The notes: generated from the letters alone by a model not told the origin. Counted from the first letter of the stretch, positions 33,899 to 45,864 are shown. The stretch is 64,000 bases of DNA from Mya arenaria (GCF_026914265.1 NC_069125.1:22184966-22248965), one strand, 5' to 3'. Numbers and translations are program-made.

Positions 33899-34930
33899 AT
33901 ATAAGTTATAAATTTTATGAAATCCAGTTATTTATATTCAAATCAGGTATATATAAGGATGAAAAAAATCTATTATTAATCTTATATTGAATACGTTTGC
34001 AAAACCAAACTGGCTTAAACAGTGATTTTAGACAGACGGTCTTATGGCGAATTGTCACATTCCACAGAGGTATCAGGCGTTGAAATTGTGACACTTTGTG
34101 TTTACAAGCTTGTAAATACGTCTACAAGGTTTGTTCCGACTTTCCCAACCGCTAATTCTCACACTTACACTGACAAGATTAATACCAATTATCTCTTCGC
34201 ACCTCAAACAGAATATTATTTCAATTTTTTATTACGTATATATTGTTTTACTCTTTTTAAAATGCATTTGAACTATCAAGTTGTATCTTGTTTGCAATTC
34301 ATATCTATAAAACAAACATTATTTCCTAATTATGTTTAGATGAACCACTAATTGTCAAAAATAATAATTAATAATTATTCTGGAGCAATAGTATACCACA
34401 TAGATAACAAATTAATGGTTGAAATGTAAAGGCATTTTTAAAAAACTCAACACGTTTAAAACAAATGGTACCCACTTTTAGAAACGATTTAATATATGTA
34501 CTTACGTTGTTTATATTACTCAAATCTTCTTCAATCAACTCTAAATAACATTAACAAATTAAAGACAATTATTCATTCACACGTCTTTGAATGTCTTTTT
34601 CACACCCACAACACTAACAGTTTGCCTTGCAAAAAAAAACGCATGGTTCAAAGACAAATTTTCTTTGAAGTCTTTAATGATCAATTAAAAATTAACAGTT
34701 ACAACAAATAAAATTTCTTAGATTTTCTAACATTTTATATTAAAAATCAGGGTTAATAGTTATTTAGATTTTAATTATATTTTTATATCAGTCATATCAA
34801 TGTTTTTCATGCATATCTGTCTATTTTTAAATTTAAAGATTTTATTTACAACTTATTTACAGATCTCATTGACATTTATAAGACGACCTACAATGTTTTT
34901 CTTTATACTCAAGATAAAAAATAAAATAAA
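33899..34930. other. AT-rich interior of element Q
   Basis: A 105-codon plus-strand frame at 34,022-34,339 (LCVYKLVNTSTRFVPTF...) is unrecognised. Otherwise nothing. Confidence 0.35.
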
Positions 34931-37264
34931 ATTAAGGGGCCGAAATGTCTCTATTGAAACTCACTAAGGGGCCGAAACGTCTCGAGTCATTTAAATTAAG
35001 GGGACGAAATGGCAGGGCCGAAACGTCTTAGGGGCCGATTTGGTAGTAGGCCGATTTGGTAAGGGGCCGATTTGTCTTGCCGGTCATTGTAGCAACGGTT
35101 CTGGTAATCTATATCGCCTAGGCGTATGCAGTGAGGATTTATAACGAGATTTCGAGCGTCTAAACGACACGGTGCCGGTGCGTGAAATTTACTTGATCAT
35201 GAAAATCACAAAAATATCTCGAACATACGATGCCGACATTTTTGGACATAAAAACTTTTGAGTCGGCGGTTTAAATAGAGGGTCGGTCGGGTAACCGGAA
35301 ACAAACATATTTATTTTTTAGGCCATATTAATTAAAAGCCGCTGAGACATTATCAGTGGGTTTTTATATATATATGGTTTACCTGGTATACATTGAACTC
35401 ATTCTCAAAGTTGCTTGGAATAGCATCATAAAAAGAAAAGCAGACTTCCAGGAGCCGACACCAATCGTGTAAAACGTAATATTTAATTCAGCATACTTTA
35501 CAGCACCTTGGACCAATATCAAGTGATATTTTACTCTCAGACAACACGTACAAACATATCCAATTTCCATACGTGTATGAAGTTTTTAAGTTTTAGATGA
35601 CAGTGAATTGTATCCATAGGTTTCTCTAAATACTTACCAGAGCTTACAATATCCACGTTTAAGTAGACTTTAAAATGCCTTATCGCATTATTCCCTGCGA
35701 ATGACGCGGGAAAACATTCTAGATACAACAAGGCATTCTTTTCTATTTTACTACGATTCACTCATGAAACCTTTTGTTTTCCTGTCTGAATGTAGGTCTC
35801 CGGATTTCACTTATATTTATTGCTAAAATGGTTACTTTATTATCCGAAATTATTCGCTTTATTTTGAGACATGCGATGTTTCATTGATATTTATCGAATA
35901 AAACATTCAATCACTTATTACGATTTAGATATTATAGTTCTTTCAGTTTAATAATCCTTTTGGCGCACAAAAATAGTTTTATCCGAAGATTCAGCCACTT
36001 GTATGTCACCTCGCTTTGACTGTCATTTATTACAAGATCTTAAGTTGTATAACCGATATTTTTTCTTCCCCTGTTCACTCAAGTAATAACGAATTGAATT
36101 AAATCGCTTCAAGCCTTTTGTATTCTTTTTTCATTTAACAGTTTTAGTTTTTATACCTAAATCAGCGATAATGAAAGTTATTGACCTTGGAGTAGCAGTC
36201 AACAGTTACATTGCGTTAGACGCGTATTGACAATCCCCTACTGAGTGATATCCCTTTTCATGCAAAGAAAATATGTGCCGCCGCGTAAGGCAACTAACTT
36301 GATTTGAACTTATTGTATCTTATTTTTTGAATACTTGATAAAGTGCGTGTATTAATGTAATATTGTATTTAAGTTTCACGAAAGAACGTTTAGTTTACGA
36401 TAAATAAAAAAAAATACGTAAAAGAAAATTTTAACCGTTTTGAATGCCGTCACCTGATTATTATCATGTAACACACGAAAGGGTTAACACAATTATGAAT
36501 GATGCTTTAAGAATAAACACTCGCCACCTCCCCTAATTCATCTGTTTCTGGTATTATCAAATAATCTTAACAAAAAAATCGTTCTGCAGTTGATGCTACT
36601 GTCCTTTGAATGATAGGTTCTAGTTCTTTTCAGAGTCTTCTTCCGCCGCATTAATATGTACCTCAATTTCAACAGGATTCAGGAAAGATTGAGGAGGACA
36701 CAGGAGGCAGGAATGAGGAGTGTTGGGGACGCTTTAAAATGAGTTTCTAGTAGTGTTTTCCGGGCATTAGGAATACGTAAGGGTTACAATGTGCGCACCC
36801 CTTTAACAAATATACTTGTGTTGAATTAAAGTCAGTGTCCGGCGACATATCGTTGATTGATCTGCATTAATGATGGGTCGAAACGAGAGAGAAATTTCTC
36901 TATAGTCGTGCGTCAAATGTAGCTACTTATTCTTGTCCTGGAGGAATCTGTTAAATCATTTACGAGTATGGCATACCTGTGCGTATTATTTCTACACATG
37001 TATATGCTGTGAGCAAACGTTTCGGGATCGGAAAACATTTTTCTTGCATTTGAAGAAAAGACTTGGTACAAACCCGCGCGGTTAATGATGCTACTATAAA
37101 ATCAAGTATCATGAAGTTTTCAACCTCAGTGAGTGTTTGGATGACAAGTAGTCAAGTCGTACATTAGTGCTAAAAATGGATCTATTGGATACACGAAAAT
37201 ATAAGATGAGGAGAACATTGAAAAGCAGTGCGTCTCGAAAAAGACATGACCCTCTCTCCAAAAT

Positions 37265-37579
37265 TTGCCCAGTGCAAAGTGCCCAGTGCGGATGTTATCG
37301 GTAATAATGGCAACAAGAAACCTAGAAAAGTGGCACCATCTGGACAGAATACGCCGAGACAAACTTCAGAAAAGTCCGAAAACATCGTTACCATCGGGCA
37401 GGTATAAAGCTGAATGTTTCACTCGCTCCTCCTCATTAGCGCTAAAGGATTTCGTCGCGATGCACCAGTGTGATATTTGTTTGAAAAAATTCGGAAGACG
37501 CGATAATATGTTGCGACATAAAAGGTCTAGGCATTCAAACGAAGACGAAGATACGGATGAAGACGCTATGTCTGACTAG
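37265..37579 (+). pseudogene. C2H2-finger protein relic of the left Polinton fossil
   Basis: Contains LDRIRRDKLQKSPKTSLPSG and one C2H2 finger (H-Q-C-D-I-C-L-K-K-F-G-R-R-D-N-M-L-R-H-K-R-S-R-H), then an acidic tail. It matches the frame at 45,226-45,864 in the right copy but ends early, where the similarity between copies ends. It is truncated. C2H2 proteins occur as accessory genes of some Polintons; its role is unknown. Confidence 0.6.
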
Positions 37580-37689
37580 TCAGGTGTGGCTATACAATAA
37601 AGATGCGCTCTGTTGAACCCTTCTATATCTTTATAAGTCCGCCATCTTTATTTATTACCTTCAAAAGGGAAACGAGGCTCAAGGAAGGG

Positions 37690-37840
37690 TAAGACGGTCC
37701 TCGCAGTGACTCCGGAGGTTTGAGGAGGGTATTAGGAGGCCCTCGGAGTGACTCCGGAGGTTTGAGGAGGGTATCAGGAGGCCCTCGGAGTGACTAAGGA
37801 GATTTGAGGAGGGGGTCAGGAGGCCCTCTGAGTGATGGAG
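37690..37840 (+). repeat. 42-bp G-rich minisatellite, 3-4 copies
   Basis: CCTCGGAGTGACTCCGGAGG followed by TTTGAGGAGGGTAT-AGGAGG repeats at 37,698, 37,740 and 37,782. Purine-strand bias is strong. Confidence 0.85.
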
Positions 37841-38519
37841 GAAGGAGTCATGATCTTGTTTAAGTGTTCGGGGAGAGCCTGTCCATTCTATAGCTTTAGG
37901 AAAATCAGAAAACCAAACAGAAGGTAAATTGATATTTTTTATCTTCAAGTAAGAGCTAAGAAATATGCAGTATCAGTATTATAAGAACAGGTATAAAATA
38001 CAACAACAAAAATGTGAGCGTTGAGTTTATCAAATATCATGGATGTGTTCGATTGAAACAATCCGACGGAGATCGCTTGATTGCTAGCAGAGTTTTAATT
38101 CACGATGGTCGGAAGTATTATAGACATTTCTCGCTATTGGTTTCCTATATTTTTCATCAATAAATGGCAAGCAATGTTGTACAAGGATATAATCAGCACT
38201 GTTCGATTTATTTTAAAACTGATAACAGTAGTCAAACTAGGATTGAAAAATAACTCGAAACACCAGTCGAAAAGGCATATTTACAGCAGTCTGGTTACGG
38301 GCGCAGACTTAAACGCATATTATAGATATAGTATTGCAGATATCAAAGGCGAAGAAGGATTTGCACTGTTGCAGATGACATACACAATGAATGTGTTAGT
38401 AAACGCATATAACATAGAGATATAAAAATAGAACATAACCTGTAGACATACAAGTTGGGTAATAAAATGTCATCGAGAATATTACTTATGTAGTATGTAT
38501 GAATTGTAACCAGATATAA
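37841..38519. other. Flank with an unrecognised 106-codon frame
   Basis: A plus-strand frame at 38,105-38,425 (VGSIIDISRYWFPIFFINKW...) is unrecognised. Another frame in the same stretch looks equally coding-like (LIASRVLIHDGRKYYRHFS), which suggests decayed coding sequence. It may be a relic of the neighbouring fossil element, but no partner exists in the right copy to test this. Confidence 0.3.
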
Positions 38520-39560
38520 ACTTACTTGATTAAATTCTATAAAGTCTCAATGCAATACATCGAGTAGTTGCTGAGAAATTTACCTATGTGTGCTTACACG
38601 CAAAACCTTAACTAGAATTTCTGTGTCGAATAATAAGGGCAACTATTTGCATTTAATGAAACTAGAGCTATCTTACATGGGGGAGTTTGATGATTGAGTA
38701 CAATTATATGAGTCTCAATGCAATACATCAAGTAGTTGCTTTGATATTTATATAATGTGTGCTTGCACACAAAACCTTAATCAAAATATCTAAGTCGAAT
38801 AATAAAGGCCTATCATTTGCATTAAATGCAAAGTCAAGTTATCTTATTTGGTTAATTAATTAGATGGTTGAGTACCTTGTAACATGTCTCAATGCAATAC
38901 CTCAAGTAGCTGCTGAGATATTAACCTATGTGTGCTTGCACACAAAACTTTAACCTGAATTTCTAAGTCGAATAATAAAGTCCTATTATTTGGATTAAAT
39001 GCAAACTACAGTTATCTAACTTTGTTAATTCAGTAGATTGGATTGTTGAGTACCATTGTATCAAGTCTCAATGCAATACCTCAAGTACTTAATGAGATAT
39101 TTCCCTATGTGTGCTTGCACGCAAAACCTTAACCAGAATTTCTAAGTCAAATAATAAAAGCCTATAATTTGCATTAAATGCAAAGTAGAGTTATCTTACT
39201 TGGTTTATTATGTAGGTTGGATGGTTGAGTAACATTGTTTCAAGTCTCAATGCAATACCTCAAGCACTTAATGAGATATTTACCTATGTGCGCTTGCATG
39301 CAAAACCTTAACCAGAATTTTTTAGTCAAATAATAAAAGCCTATAATTTGCATTAAATGCAAAGTAGAGTTATCTAACTTGGTTAAATAAGTAGGTTGGA
39401 TGGTTGAGTACCGTTGTATCAAGTCTCAATGCGATACCTCAAGAAGTAACGGAGATATTAACCTATGTGTGCTTGCACGCAAATCCTTAACCAAGGTGTG
39501 ACGCCGACACTTGGGTGAGTAGTATAGCTTTCCATATTCTACGAATAGTCGAGCTAAAAA
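38520..39560 (+). mobile_element. Pearl/Helentron-like element, family 1, with six ~178-bp repeats
   Basis: Six units start with AGTCTCAATGCAATAC at about 38,547, 38,710, 38,887, 39,064, 39,242 and 39,420, and contain CTATGTGTGCTTGCACGCAA and AAGTCGAATAATAAAGGCC. The 3' end is GTGTGACGCCGACACTTGGG, then TATTCTACGAATAGTCGAGCTAAAAA. No 5' ACAAGAG end is visible, so the left side is truncated. Same family as 48,891-49,634. Confidence 0.8.
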
Positions 39561-40677
39561 TTGATATGATAATACCATCTGTATGCAGACAGAACATGGA
39601 AACAAACAACATAGCAAATGAAAAGTGTTTTGTACAAACAAGTAGTACAATGTTGTATTTACATATCAAAATCAACGTAAAGTAGTAATACATTCAGTAA
39701 ATGTCTGTTTTGGAAATATGTATGTGAGCAAACTATGCATGTTTTCATGAGGTTGGCAATAAACACATGTGTAAATATACATGAAATATGTCAACATTAT
39801 CAACACTGAAAGAACATGTACAAATGTATGAACGAAACATTGATGTGTTGTCAGTGTTTATGCACCATTTTCAAAAAAGTTTCAGTATAAAGCAACAACT
39901 GGTACAAAAAAATGTGGACATTGCAACATTGCTATATTATGATAGATGGCACAATGTAATTGCAAGCATGTTTAGTTGTGGAATACGAATGAGTAAGAGA
40001 TGCTTATGAGTAAGACTGTTTGTCATTATTCAGTAAAATTTACATCGAAATTGGCTGATGAAATAAACAGAGCATCTGAAAAGTTTATGGTCAGTTCGTG
40101 GTACATCTGATATCCAAAACAAGTGACAGTTTGTGTGCTCCTCCTCATAATGATTTCCATGGCAACAGAGCAATGGTCCATTTAGAACGTCTGAATGTTC
40201 TTCGGATAGTGGCTTGAAGGCATGTTACATCGCAGCTGAGTACATCAGAGCTGAATAAATCAATATCATGGTGGCACTGACTTCCTGAAGGCTTCAGTTT
40301 TCTGAAAGTACATGTACCACATACATAGTCATTAATATTCATTGCATGATAGAGGGGGGAACAGACTTCAAAACTCATATAGTTCATTCAGTTTGGAAAT
40401 GATATATTAAACAATAAATGATTGAGACAAGTATTAGCACCTGTGGTATTTTCATAAAAAGCAGAAACAGCCATTTCCCTCAAATGGTAAGCTGCAAACC
40501 TTTGAAGAGCCATTATTTCCTTATGCATTGGAATAATCTGACCAAGTAAAGTTTTCCTTGTTGCTTTCAATGGTCTCTACAGAACAGCACCACAAAAATG
40601 ACCTGCCTACTCTTATAAGTTTTTTTCTAAGAAAAATAAGGTTTTCGCACTTCTTTTGCGCTTAGAGTTTTATATAA
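39561..40677. other. Spacer with one exon-like minus-strand frame
   Basis: On the minus strand, acceptor GGTGCTGTTCTGTAG at 40,577 precedes a 62-codon open frame to 40,388 (RPLKATRKTLLGQIIPMHKE..., ...AAYHLREMAVSAFYENTTG). It has protein-like composition but no family I recognise. It could be a downstream exon of the minus-strand gene starting at 44,120, though no chain of exons connects them. The remainder is unremarkable. Confidence 0.25.
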
Positions 40678-41235
40678 ACAAGCGGCCCAAAAGGGCATAT
40701 GCTTTACTGGCTGAGTGGATCTGGCTGGTTTTCAAAAGGAACCGAGCTCTTATGGATATGTAGATACTGTACAAGTTTCATCGAGATACAATCAAAACTG
40801 AAAGCTGTATCATGTTAACGAACAATTGTTAACTGACAAACTGATTTTTTTTTATACTATCAAGGCCCATAATCTAGGCATGCCTGAGCGGATCTGGCTG
40901 GTTTTCGAAAGGAACCAAGCTCTTATGGATATGTAGATACTGTACAAGTTTCATCGAGATACAATCAAAACTGAAGGCTGTATCGTGTTAATGAGCAATT
41001 GTTTACAGGATTTTTATACGATCAAGGCCCATATCTAACCAAGCATGGTCGGATCTGGCTGGTTTTCAAAAGAAACCGAGCTCTAATGGATATGTAAATA
41101 CTGTACAGGTTTCATCAAGATACCATCAAAACTAAAGGCTGTATCGTGTAAACATGAATTGTTTACAGACGTACAAACTACGTACAAATTACCATCGCAT
41201 AAGCTGTTCTGGCCTTTGGCCAGTAGAGCTAAAAA
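40678..41235 (+). mobile_element. Pearl/Helentron-like element, family 2, short copy
   Basis: 5' AACAAGCGGCCCAAAAGGGC then ATGCTTTACTGGC; 3' hairpin TGGCCTTTGGCCA followed by GTAGAGCTAAAAA. About three internal units of roughly 165 bp contain GGATCTGGCTGGTTTTC, GGAACCGAGCTCTTATGGAT and TACTGTACAAGTTTCATCGA. It is the closest relative of 5529-6637. Confidence 0.85.
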
Positions 41236-42938
41236 TGACATAGAGCCAAACTGAAATGCTTCAACTTGTCAAAATTTTGTTTTTCTTATCCACTTATATA
41301 AAGGTAACAGAACTGTTCAGTTTAACAAAAGAAATTTAGTGATAATGTGTTTATAGACAGTCTAAACACCACTATATGCCAAACTGTTTGCTTCAGGGAC
41401 AAATGGCGCAACAAAAGAAATTATAAAAAAACACCAAAACTGAAAGATTCATGACAACTGCTAGTGTTTTCATGTATGAGGTGGCTACATGATGTAGAAA
41501 ATGCAGAGATAGCATTAATATGCCCATTTTTAATTTTTTTTACTTTAAGTATCTGTTTTGAAGGCTAGATTTGGCATTAAAATCAGAGTACAGCACTTCA
41601 CCAATGTCTATAAGTTGCTTATTTACACCTGATTTGCTATAAATCTCACTCTTGTGATCATTTACACACAAACAAGTACTACAGAGTTGACTTACATATT
41701 CATTCTCCTGAAATATTGGATTCAGAGCTGCATCTCCTGGATTCAGATTGAAGGACTACCGGTGGGAGGAAAAAAGGCACAGCTAACTGGAGCTTATTGG
41801 CACATCATGATCTGCAAGCAAGACACAAAAGCAATGTTTTACACTTATAAAACTATCTGCCAATACTGTTAAAGCTTGAAAAAGGCATGTAAACACTCAT
41901 TTGAGGCATACACAACCTTTTATGTGGTCATAAATGTGATAAATATGCAGAAAAGCTCATGAATTGAAAGATTTTCAGGACAAATTTTATGAAATATATA
42001 GTCTTTTGGACATTTTGCTATCAGATTTTAATAATTCAAAGGTTAATCTCATCTTATTGAGTACCCAGATGCATTTTGAAAGCATTAAAACCAGACATGC
42101 TTAGAATTTCTTCTTATTTGGAGACAGTATTCCTTTCTCTGAAATCCTTGCTGAATGCCGGTATGGAAAACCACATGAGACCACATTTTACCAGCACTGG
42201 TTCTTGTCCTTGAAAATTCCCCTGTGGATACAGGTTGTTGTTTTTAATGCATGAAGGGAAAAAGCTCTAAGCTTTATGAAAGTGGCTCAGTTTTTATTTG
42301 TTTTGCCTTAAGAAATGTAAATTCCCCTGTGGCTACAGCAACCATGCTGGCTATTGAAATAAACAATACATTAGGGTTTTAAGACATTTATAATGTATTA
42401 AGGTTGATTTTTTTAATGCATGAAGGGAAAAGGCTCTAATCTTTATGAAAGCGGTTCACTTTTCATTTCTTTTGCCTTAAGAAATGTCAAGTTTTTCAAT
42501 GTATAAACTGCATAAATAAATGAATATATATGAATGATCGATGGAATGAATTAATGAATTAATGAAAGGTGGCATAATTTCTTTAAAATAGGGATCTCAT
42601 TGTGTTGCTGTGATTGTTGAAGTAGATGTTTTCTTGTCCATAAGCTCAAAATCATATGCACACTAAATAAAACATCATTCTGCATCAAATGTGCAGTAAG
42701 TTTTGTTTATTTGCTTATAGAATTTTAAATTAGTGTAATGTTTGCTTAAAAGAGCAAACAAAATGTGGGAATTGATGCACAATACAGACCAAAGACTTAT
42801 ACGAGTCAGCAGTGTCATTAGAAAATAATATTATTATCAAAGCCGCACCAGAAATGATCGAGAAACAACATGAAAGGAATTCATTTAGGAATGGAACAAA
42901 CACTATCAATGGGCTTATATGACCCAAACTTACTCAAA
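41236..42938. other. Spacer, possible intron or 3' region of the minus-strand candidate gene
   Basis: Contains two related segments (about 42,195-42,300 and 42,305-42,490) sharing AATTCCCCTGTGG, TGCATGAAGGGAAAA-GCTCTAA and TTTTGCCTTAAGAAATGT, a diverged local duplication. No exon could be supported. Confidence 0.4.
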
Positions 42939-43095
42939 TTATACTTCAGTTTGGATACAATTTTCCATAATATGATCTTGAAGTTCTAACAAATTACAGC
43001 ATGTCGGCATGTTGACATACACAAAGTACAGCTCGGCCGGGTGGGCAGCTCGGCGGGCGGGCTGTCTGGCTGGTTCTTTACAGTTCCTCCCGGGT
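42939..43095 (-). CDS. Candidate second exon of a small minus-strand gene
   Basis: A strong acceptor (TTTCTTATTATTTTAAACAG) precedes a GC-rich exon. With the exon at 44,092-44,120 the phase gives ...CVL then PGRNCKEPARQPARRAAHPA, ELYFVYVNMPTCCNLLELQD and HIMENCIQTEV, then a stop: 61 residues in all. Seven bases after the stop codon is a consensus donor (GTAAGT at 42,933), implying at least one further untranslated exon, or that the transcript is non-coding. The protein is not recognised. An Arg/Ala/Pro-rich part precedes a Cys-containing C-terminal half. Confidence 0.3.
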
Positions 43096-43151
43096 CTGTT
43101 TAAAATAATAAGAAAGGAAAATAGATAAATCAACAACACCCAAACATACAA

Positions 43152-44091
43152 TCATTGACGCCCTTATAGCCTACACAACATACTCAATAACACATCCCTG
43201 GCATACCAGTTTAAATTGATGGGTTCAACTTTTAAGTGATCCACCACTACCAAAAGCTGCTCATGACAGGTGCGATGAAGCCAACACTTGAAGATGAACC
43301 CAATATCACACATTTCAGTTAGAAAACTACTGATGTAACCTAAATCTGGAATTTTTCTCGGGCTTTATTTTATATAAACACGTCTTTATTACATACTGTA
43401 AACATATTTGTGAACGAAACGGTACGGAACTGGGGACGAACACAAACTTTGTGAAAAAACATGTTTTTTAACAAATATTTAAAGAACAGACATAAAATGT
43501 ATTCATTCTTAATGTTTACACCTATTTACACAAGGTGTACTTGCATTTTGAAGCTGTCAGCAACTGTTTCATACATTAATCATCAAACATCTGACTAAGT
43601 GAAAACTGTACCAGGCCTCAATTTCTCGTAACTTCTTAAGCTCAACAGGCTTAAGTAGCTTATTTTAATTAGCCAAAATACATACTTAAATTGAATCTTA
43701 ATAAATGAAAAATGGTTTAATGTGATTTAAGTTATGATAATTCCTATCCAAAGTATAAAAACTCTTAAAGAAGTTAATATTACGCAATTTGTTGTAAACC
43801 AAAAATAGTGAGGTTAGAAAAGCATAATATACGTCATCAAAATAAGCTAGATGAACTACACAAATTCACATCGTAATCTAAACAAATTAAATAATAGAAT
43901 AAACACGCAGGTTCATGATTTAGGCCTCTCAATTAATGTAGGTCACGCACATAAACAACGCAGGTAAAACACAGATATTTGCACAAAGAACAATATGTAT
44001 ACAGTGCAAATAATGAAGCAATTTCAATAACTGTCATGCCACACACACGTAGAGCCGTTCATGTGTAACAATATGATTATAAAATACTTAC
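43152..44091. other. Putative intron 1 of the small minus-strand gene
   Basis: Contains CTCAATTTCTCGTAACTTCT TAAGC-type sequence at 43,619-43,643 that resembles a transposon terminus, without a matching second end. No other feature. Confidence 0.3.
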
Positions 44092-44120
44092 AATACACAT
44101 TTAATCCAGCTGAAGTCCAT
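44092..44120 (-). CDS. Candidate first coding exon of the small minus-strand gene
   Basis: The ATG at 44,120 has a good context (G at -3 and +4) and encodes MDFSWIKCV plus two bases before a consensus donor GTAAGT. Joined to the acceptor at 43,096 the frame stays open. Immediately upstream is a promoter-like YY1 motif. Confidence 0.3.
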
Positions 44121-44170
44121 GACACACTCTTAGGCAGGGCGCTTACAAAATGGCGACGATCGAAAAGTGA
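44121..44170 (-). promoter_or_regulatory. YY1-like promoter motif
   Basis: CAAAATGGCGACGATCG on the plus strand (CGTCGCCATTTTG on the minus) lies about 25-40 bases upstream of the candidate ATG. The AAGATGGCGGC/CAAAATGGCG class of YY1 site is typical of TATA-less promoters, close to the transcription start (established in animals). Confidence 0.35.
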
Positions 44171-45225
44171 AATGATCATGCTAAATAGAGGCGGCGTAAT
44201 CTGTATAATATACTTTATCGATATACGGTTTCCAAAAAGCATTCACTTCGTTTGTTTGTTTATTGATCAATGAAATAGTGTTTACACATCATTTCATTTT
44301 TAAGGAAATTTTTGAATTGTTTGGAATCGATTAATCAATAATGGTAACTACTTCTTATAACCGACTCACACCTGTAACAATACACTTAGTTTTTCGCCGT
44401 TTTCGAGCGGTTGCGTATAAATATGTTGTCTTCATTTTGTGATTTTTTTCAGCTGCATTTTCAGGGATATGCAAAATGTACGAGTTCAAGTGTACATTAC
44501 TATACATCAATTCAGTTTTGTTGAAGTTTAAAGATGTCATGTGTATTCAAGCATTAATGAGCGCATTATTTCGACCGAATCACCGTGTAATCATTTGTAG
44601 TAACGATCTGATGTGCCTACTATGAACGTGGCCCTGAAGGGCCCCCGTTCAAAAACGAGTTCATTATTTGGACAGTTGAAATGTCTAATTATAAGCACAC
44701 CTTTTTACAAACAAAGAAGTATGACTGAAAACAATATTAACATAATATTCTAATGCAATCATTATTATTTTTAACTGATCTGGCGGCGTCTTTGATACCC
44801 AGCATCAACATTTGTCTTGTTTCTATATGGAAAACGCTTAAAACATAAATAAAACTACAACTAAAACACACAACAACAACAACTACTCCGTTTCGTATTA
44901 TAAGACGTTTTATTTTACATCATTAAAGACATTTATTTTACTTAAAAACAAGTACGTGTTGCAAAAATATCAGATACAATTGTGTTATGGAATTAAATGG
45001 CGTCTGTATTCTGCATTGTGTAAGGATTGAAAACAAATAAATTCCCAAAGAACTCTAGTCCGAACGAATTAAAGTATCTTTGAATGATTTTCACTGTTTT
45101 GTTTCTTCCTCTTGCTCTGCATCCAACTGAGGAACGTCGTAACTGTCCAAGACCTTATCGAACAGAAATCTCGGCTTAAGGATATCGTACTTAACGGCTT
45201 CATGTTCGTCGTAGTCCTCTGTGTC
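44171..45225. other. Spacer with a solo element-X/Y-type end
   Basis: At 44,608-44,655 is GTGCCTACTATGAACGTGGC then CCTGAAGGGCCCCCGTTC, like the right end of element X, in plus orientation and without a partner. The last part (about 45,060-45,225) probably still belongs to the right Polinton fossil. Confidence 0.4.
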
Positions 45226-45864
45226 TTAAAGTTGATTAACTGTTTTCTTTGTGGTCTTATAGATGGTATCTCGCTTGATAGAGTCAAACCAAATCAGCTT
45301 TGCCCCAAAACTATTCATCAGGGCCTTTCTGTAAGTACCTCGCATATCCTCAAAGACATCCTTCTTGACTTCGCTTTCACTAAGGTCGGTATCATCCTGG
45401 ATAAGTTCACGCACATCCTCCTCATACTGAGATTGACACTCTTGAAAAGCCTCATCGACAATTTCCTGCCATAGATCAATACCCGAACAGTTCTCCGAGG
45501 TTACAGACATGTTATCGTCGCTATTATCAGACTCGTTTCCATCAACAGACCCAAAAAATATCCTCTTGGTCAGTAAAGTCAGACATAGCGTCTTCATCCG
45601 TATCTTCGTCTTCGTTTGAATGCCTAGACCTTGTCGCAACATATTATCGCGTCTTCCGAAACTTTTCAAACAAATATCACACTGGTGCATCGCGACGAAA
45701 TCCTTTAGCGCTAATGAGGAGGAACGAGTGAAACATTCAGCTTTATACCTGCCCGATGGTAACGATGTTTTCGGACTTTTCTGAAGTTTGTCTCGGCGTA
45801 TTCTGTCCAGATGGTGCCACCTTTCTAGGTTTCTTGTTGCCCTTATTACCGATAACATCCGCAC
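45226..45864 (-). pseudogene. C2H2-finger protein relic of the right Polinton fossil
   Basis: A minus-strand frame of about 212 codons with WHHLDRIRRDKLQKSP, one C2H2 finger core (HQCDICLKSFGRRDNMLR) and an acidic C-terminal half containing GIDLWQEIVDEAFQECQSQY. Compared with the left copy it extends further. It carries at least one break. Acidic-tailed single-finger proteins as Polinton accessory genes are plausible; function unknown. Confidence 0.6.

Larger units (their letters stand above)
33203..35076. mobile_element. Element Q: inverted ends built of repeated TTCGGCCCCTTA motifs
   Basis: The left end GACAAATCGGCCCCTTACCA and the right end are inverse over at least 27 bp. Both ends continue with 6-8 short copies of AAATCGGCCCCTTA, ACGTTTCGGCCCCT or similar over about 140 bp. 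The 1.87-kb element lies within element Z. Clustered subterminal motifs of this kind are transposase-binding arrays in some DNA transposons (general knowledge). The superfamily is unknown and no target duplication is obvious. It carries the exon-like sequence at 33,779-33,898. Confidence 0.65.
31591..35324. mobile_element. Element Z: 3.7-kb DNA transposon inserted in the left Polinton fossil
   Basis: The right Polinton copy reads CGCCTAACATATTAATTAAA without interruption. In the left copy CGCCTAACAT is followed by AGGCCTAAAAAAAAAAAGGT and, 3.7 kb later, TTTATTTTTTAGGCC precedes ATATTAATTAAA. The ends form inverted repeats (GGCCTAAAAAA, then GTTTGTTTCC and GTTAC in both). An AT (or TA) dinucleotide is duplicated. 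A 2-bp duplication fits several cut-and-paste superfamilies (Tc1/mariner TA; ISL2EU AT). No transposase frame remains. It holds two MITEs and the 33.2-35.1 kb element. Confidence 0.75.
29594..37579 (+). mobile_element. Fossil Polinton/Maverick-type element, left copy (plus orientation)
   Basis: It starts AGTGTAAAATGGATAGGAGC with the hairpin GGAGCAAATCA...TGATTTGCTCC. Then come a Polinton-type integrase relic, a short unidentified segment, and a C2H2-finger protein relic near 37.3-37.6 kb, where similarity to the right copy ends. A later DNA transposon (31,591-35,324) sits inside it. DNA polymerase B, ATPase, protease and capsid genes are absent, so it is a strongly deleted fossil with several breaks. 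By eye it is about 97% identical to the right copy over the start of the integrase, suggesting a fairly recent origin. The opposite terminus was not identified. Confidence 0.7.

Noticed and set aside
37679-37948. 89-codon minus-strand frame with repeated SHSEGLLIPSSNLR
   Set aside because: It is the 42-bp minisatellite read in one frame; 42 is a multiple of three, so it stays open by construction.
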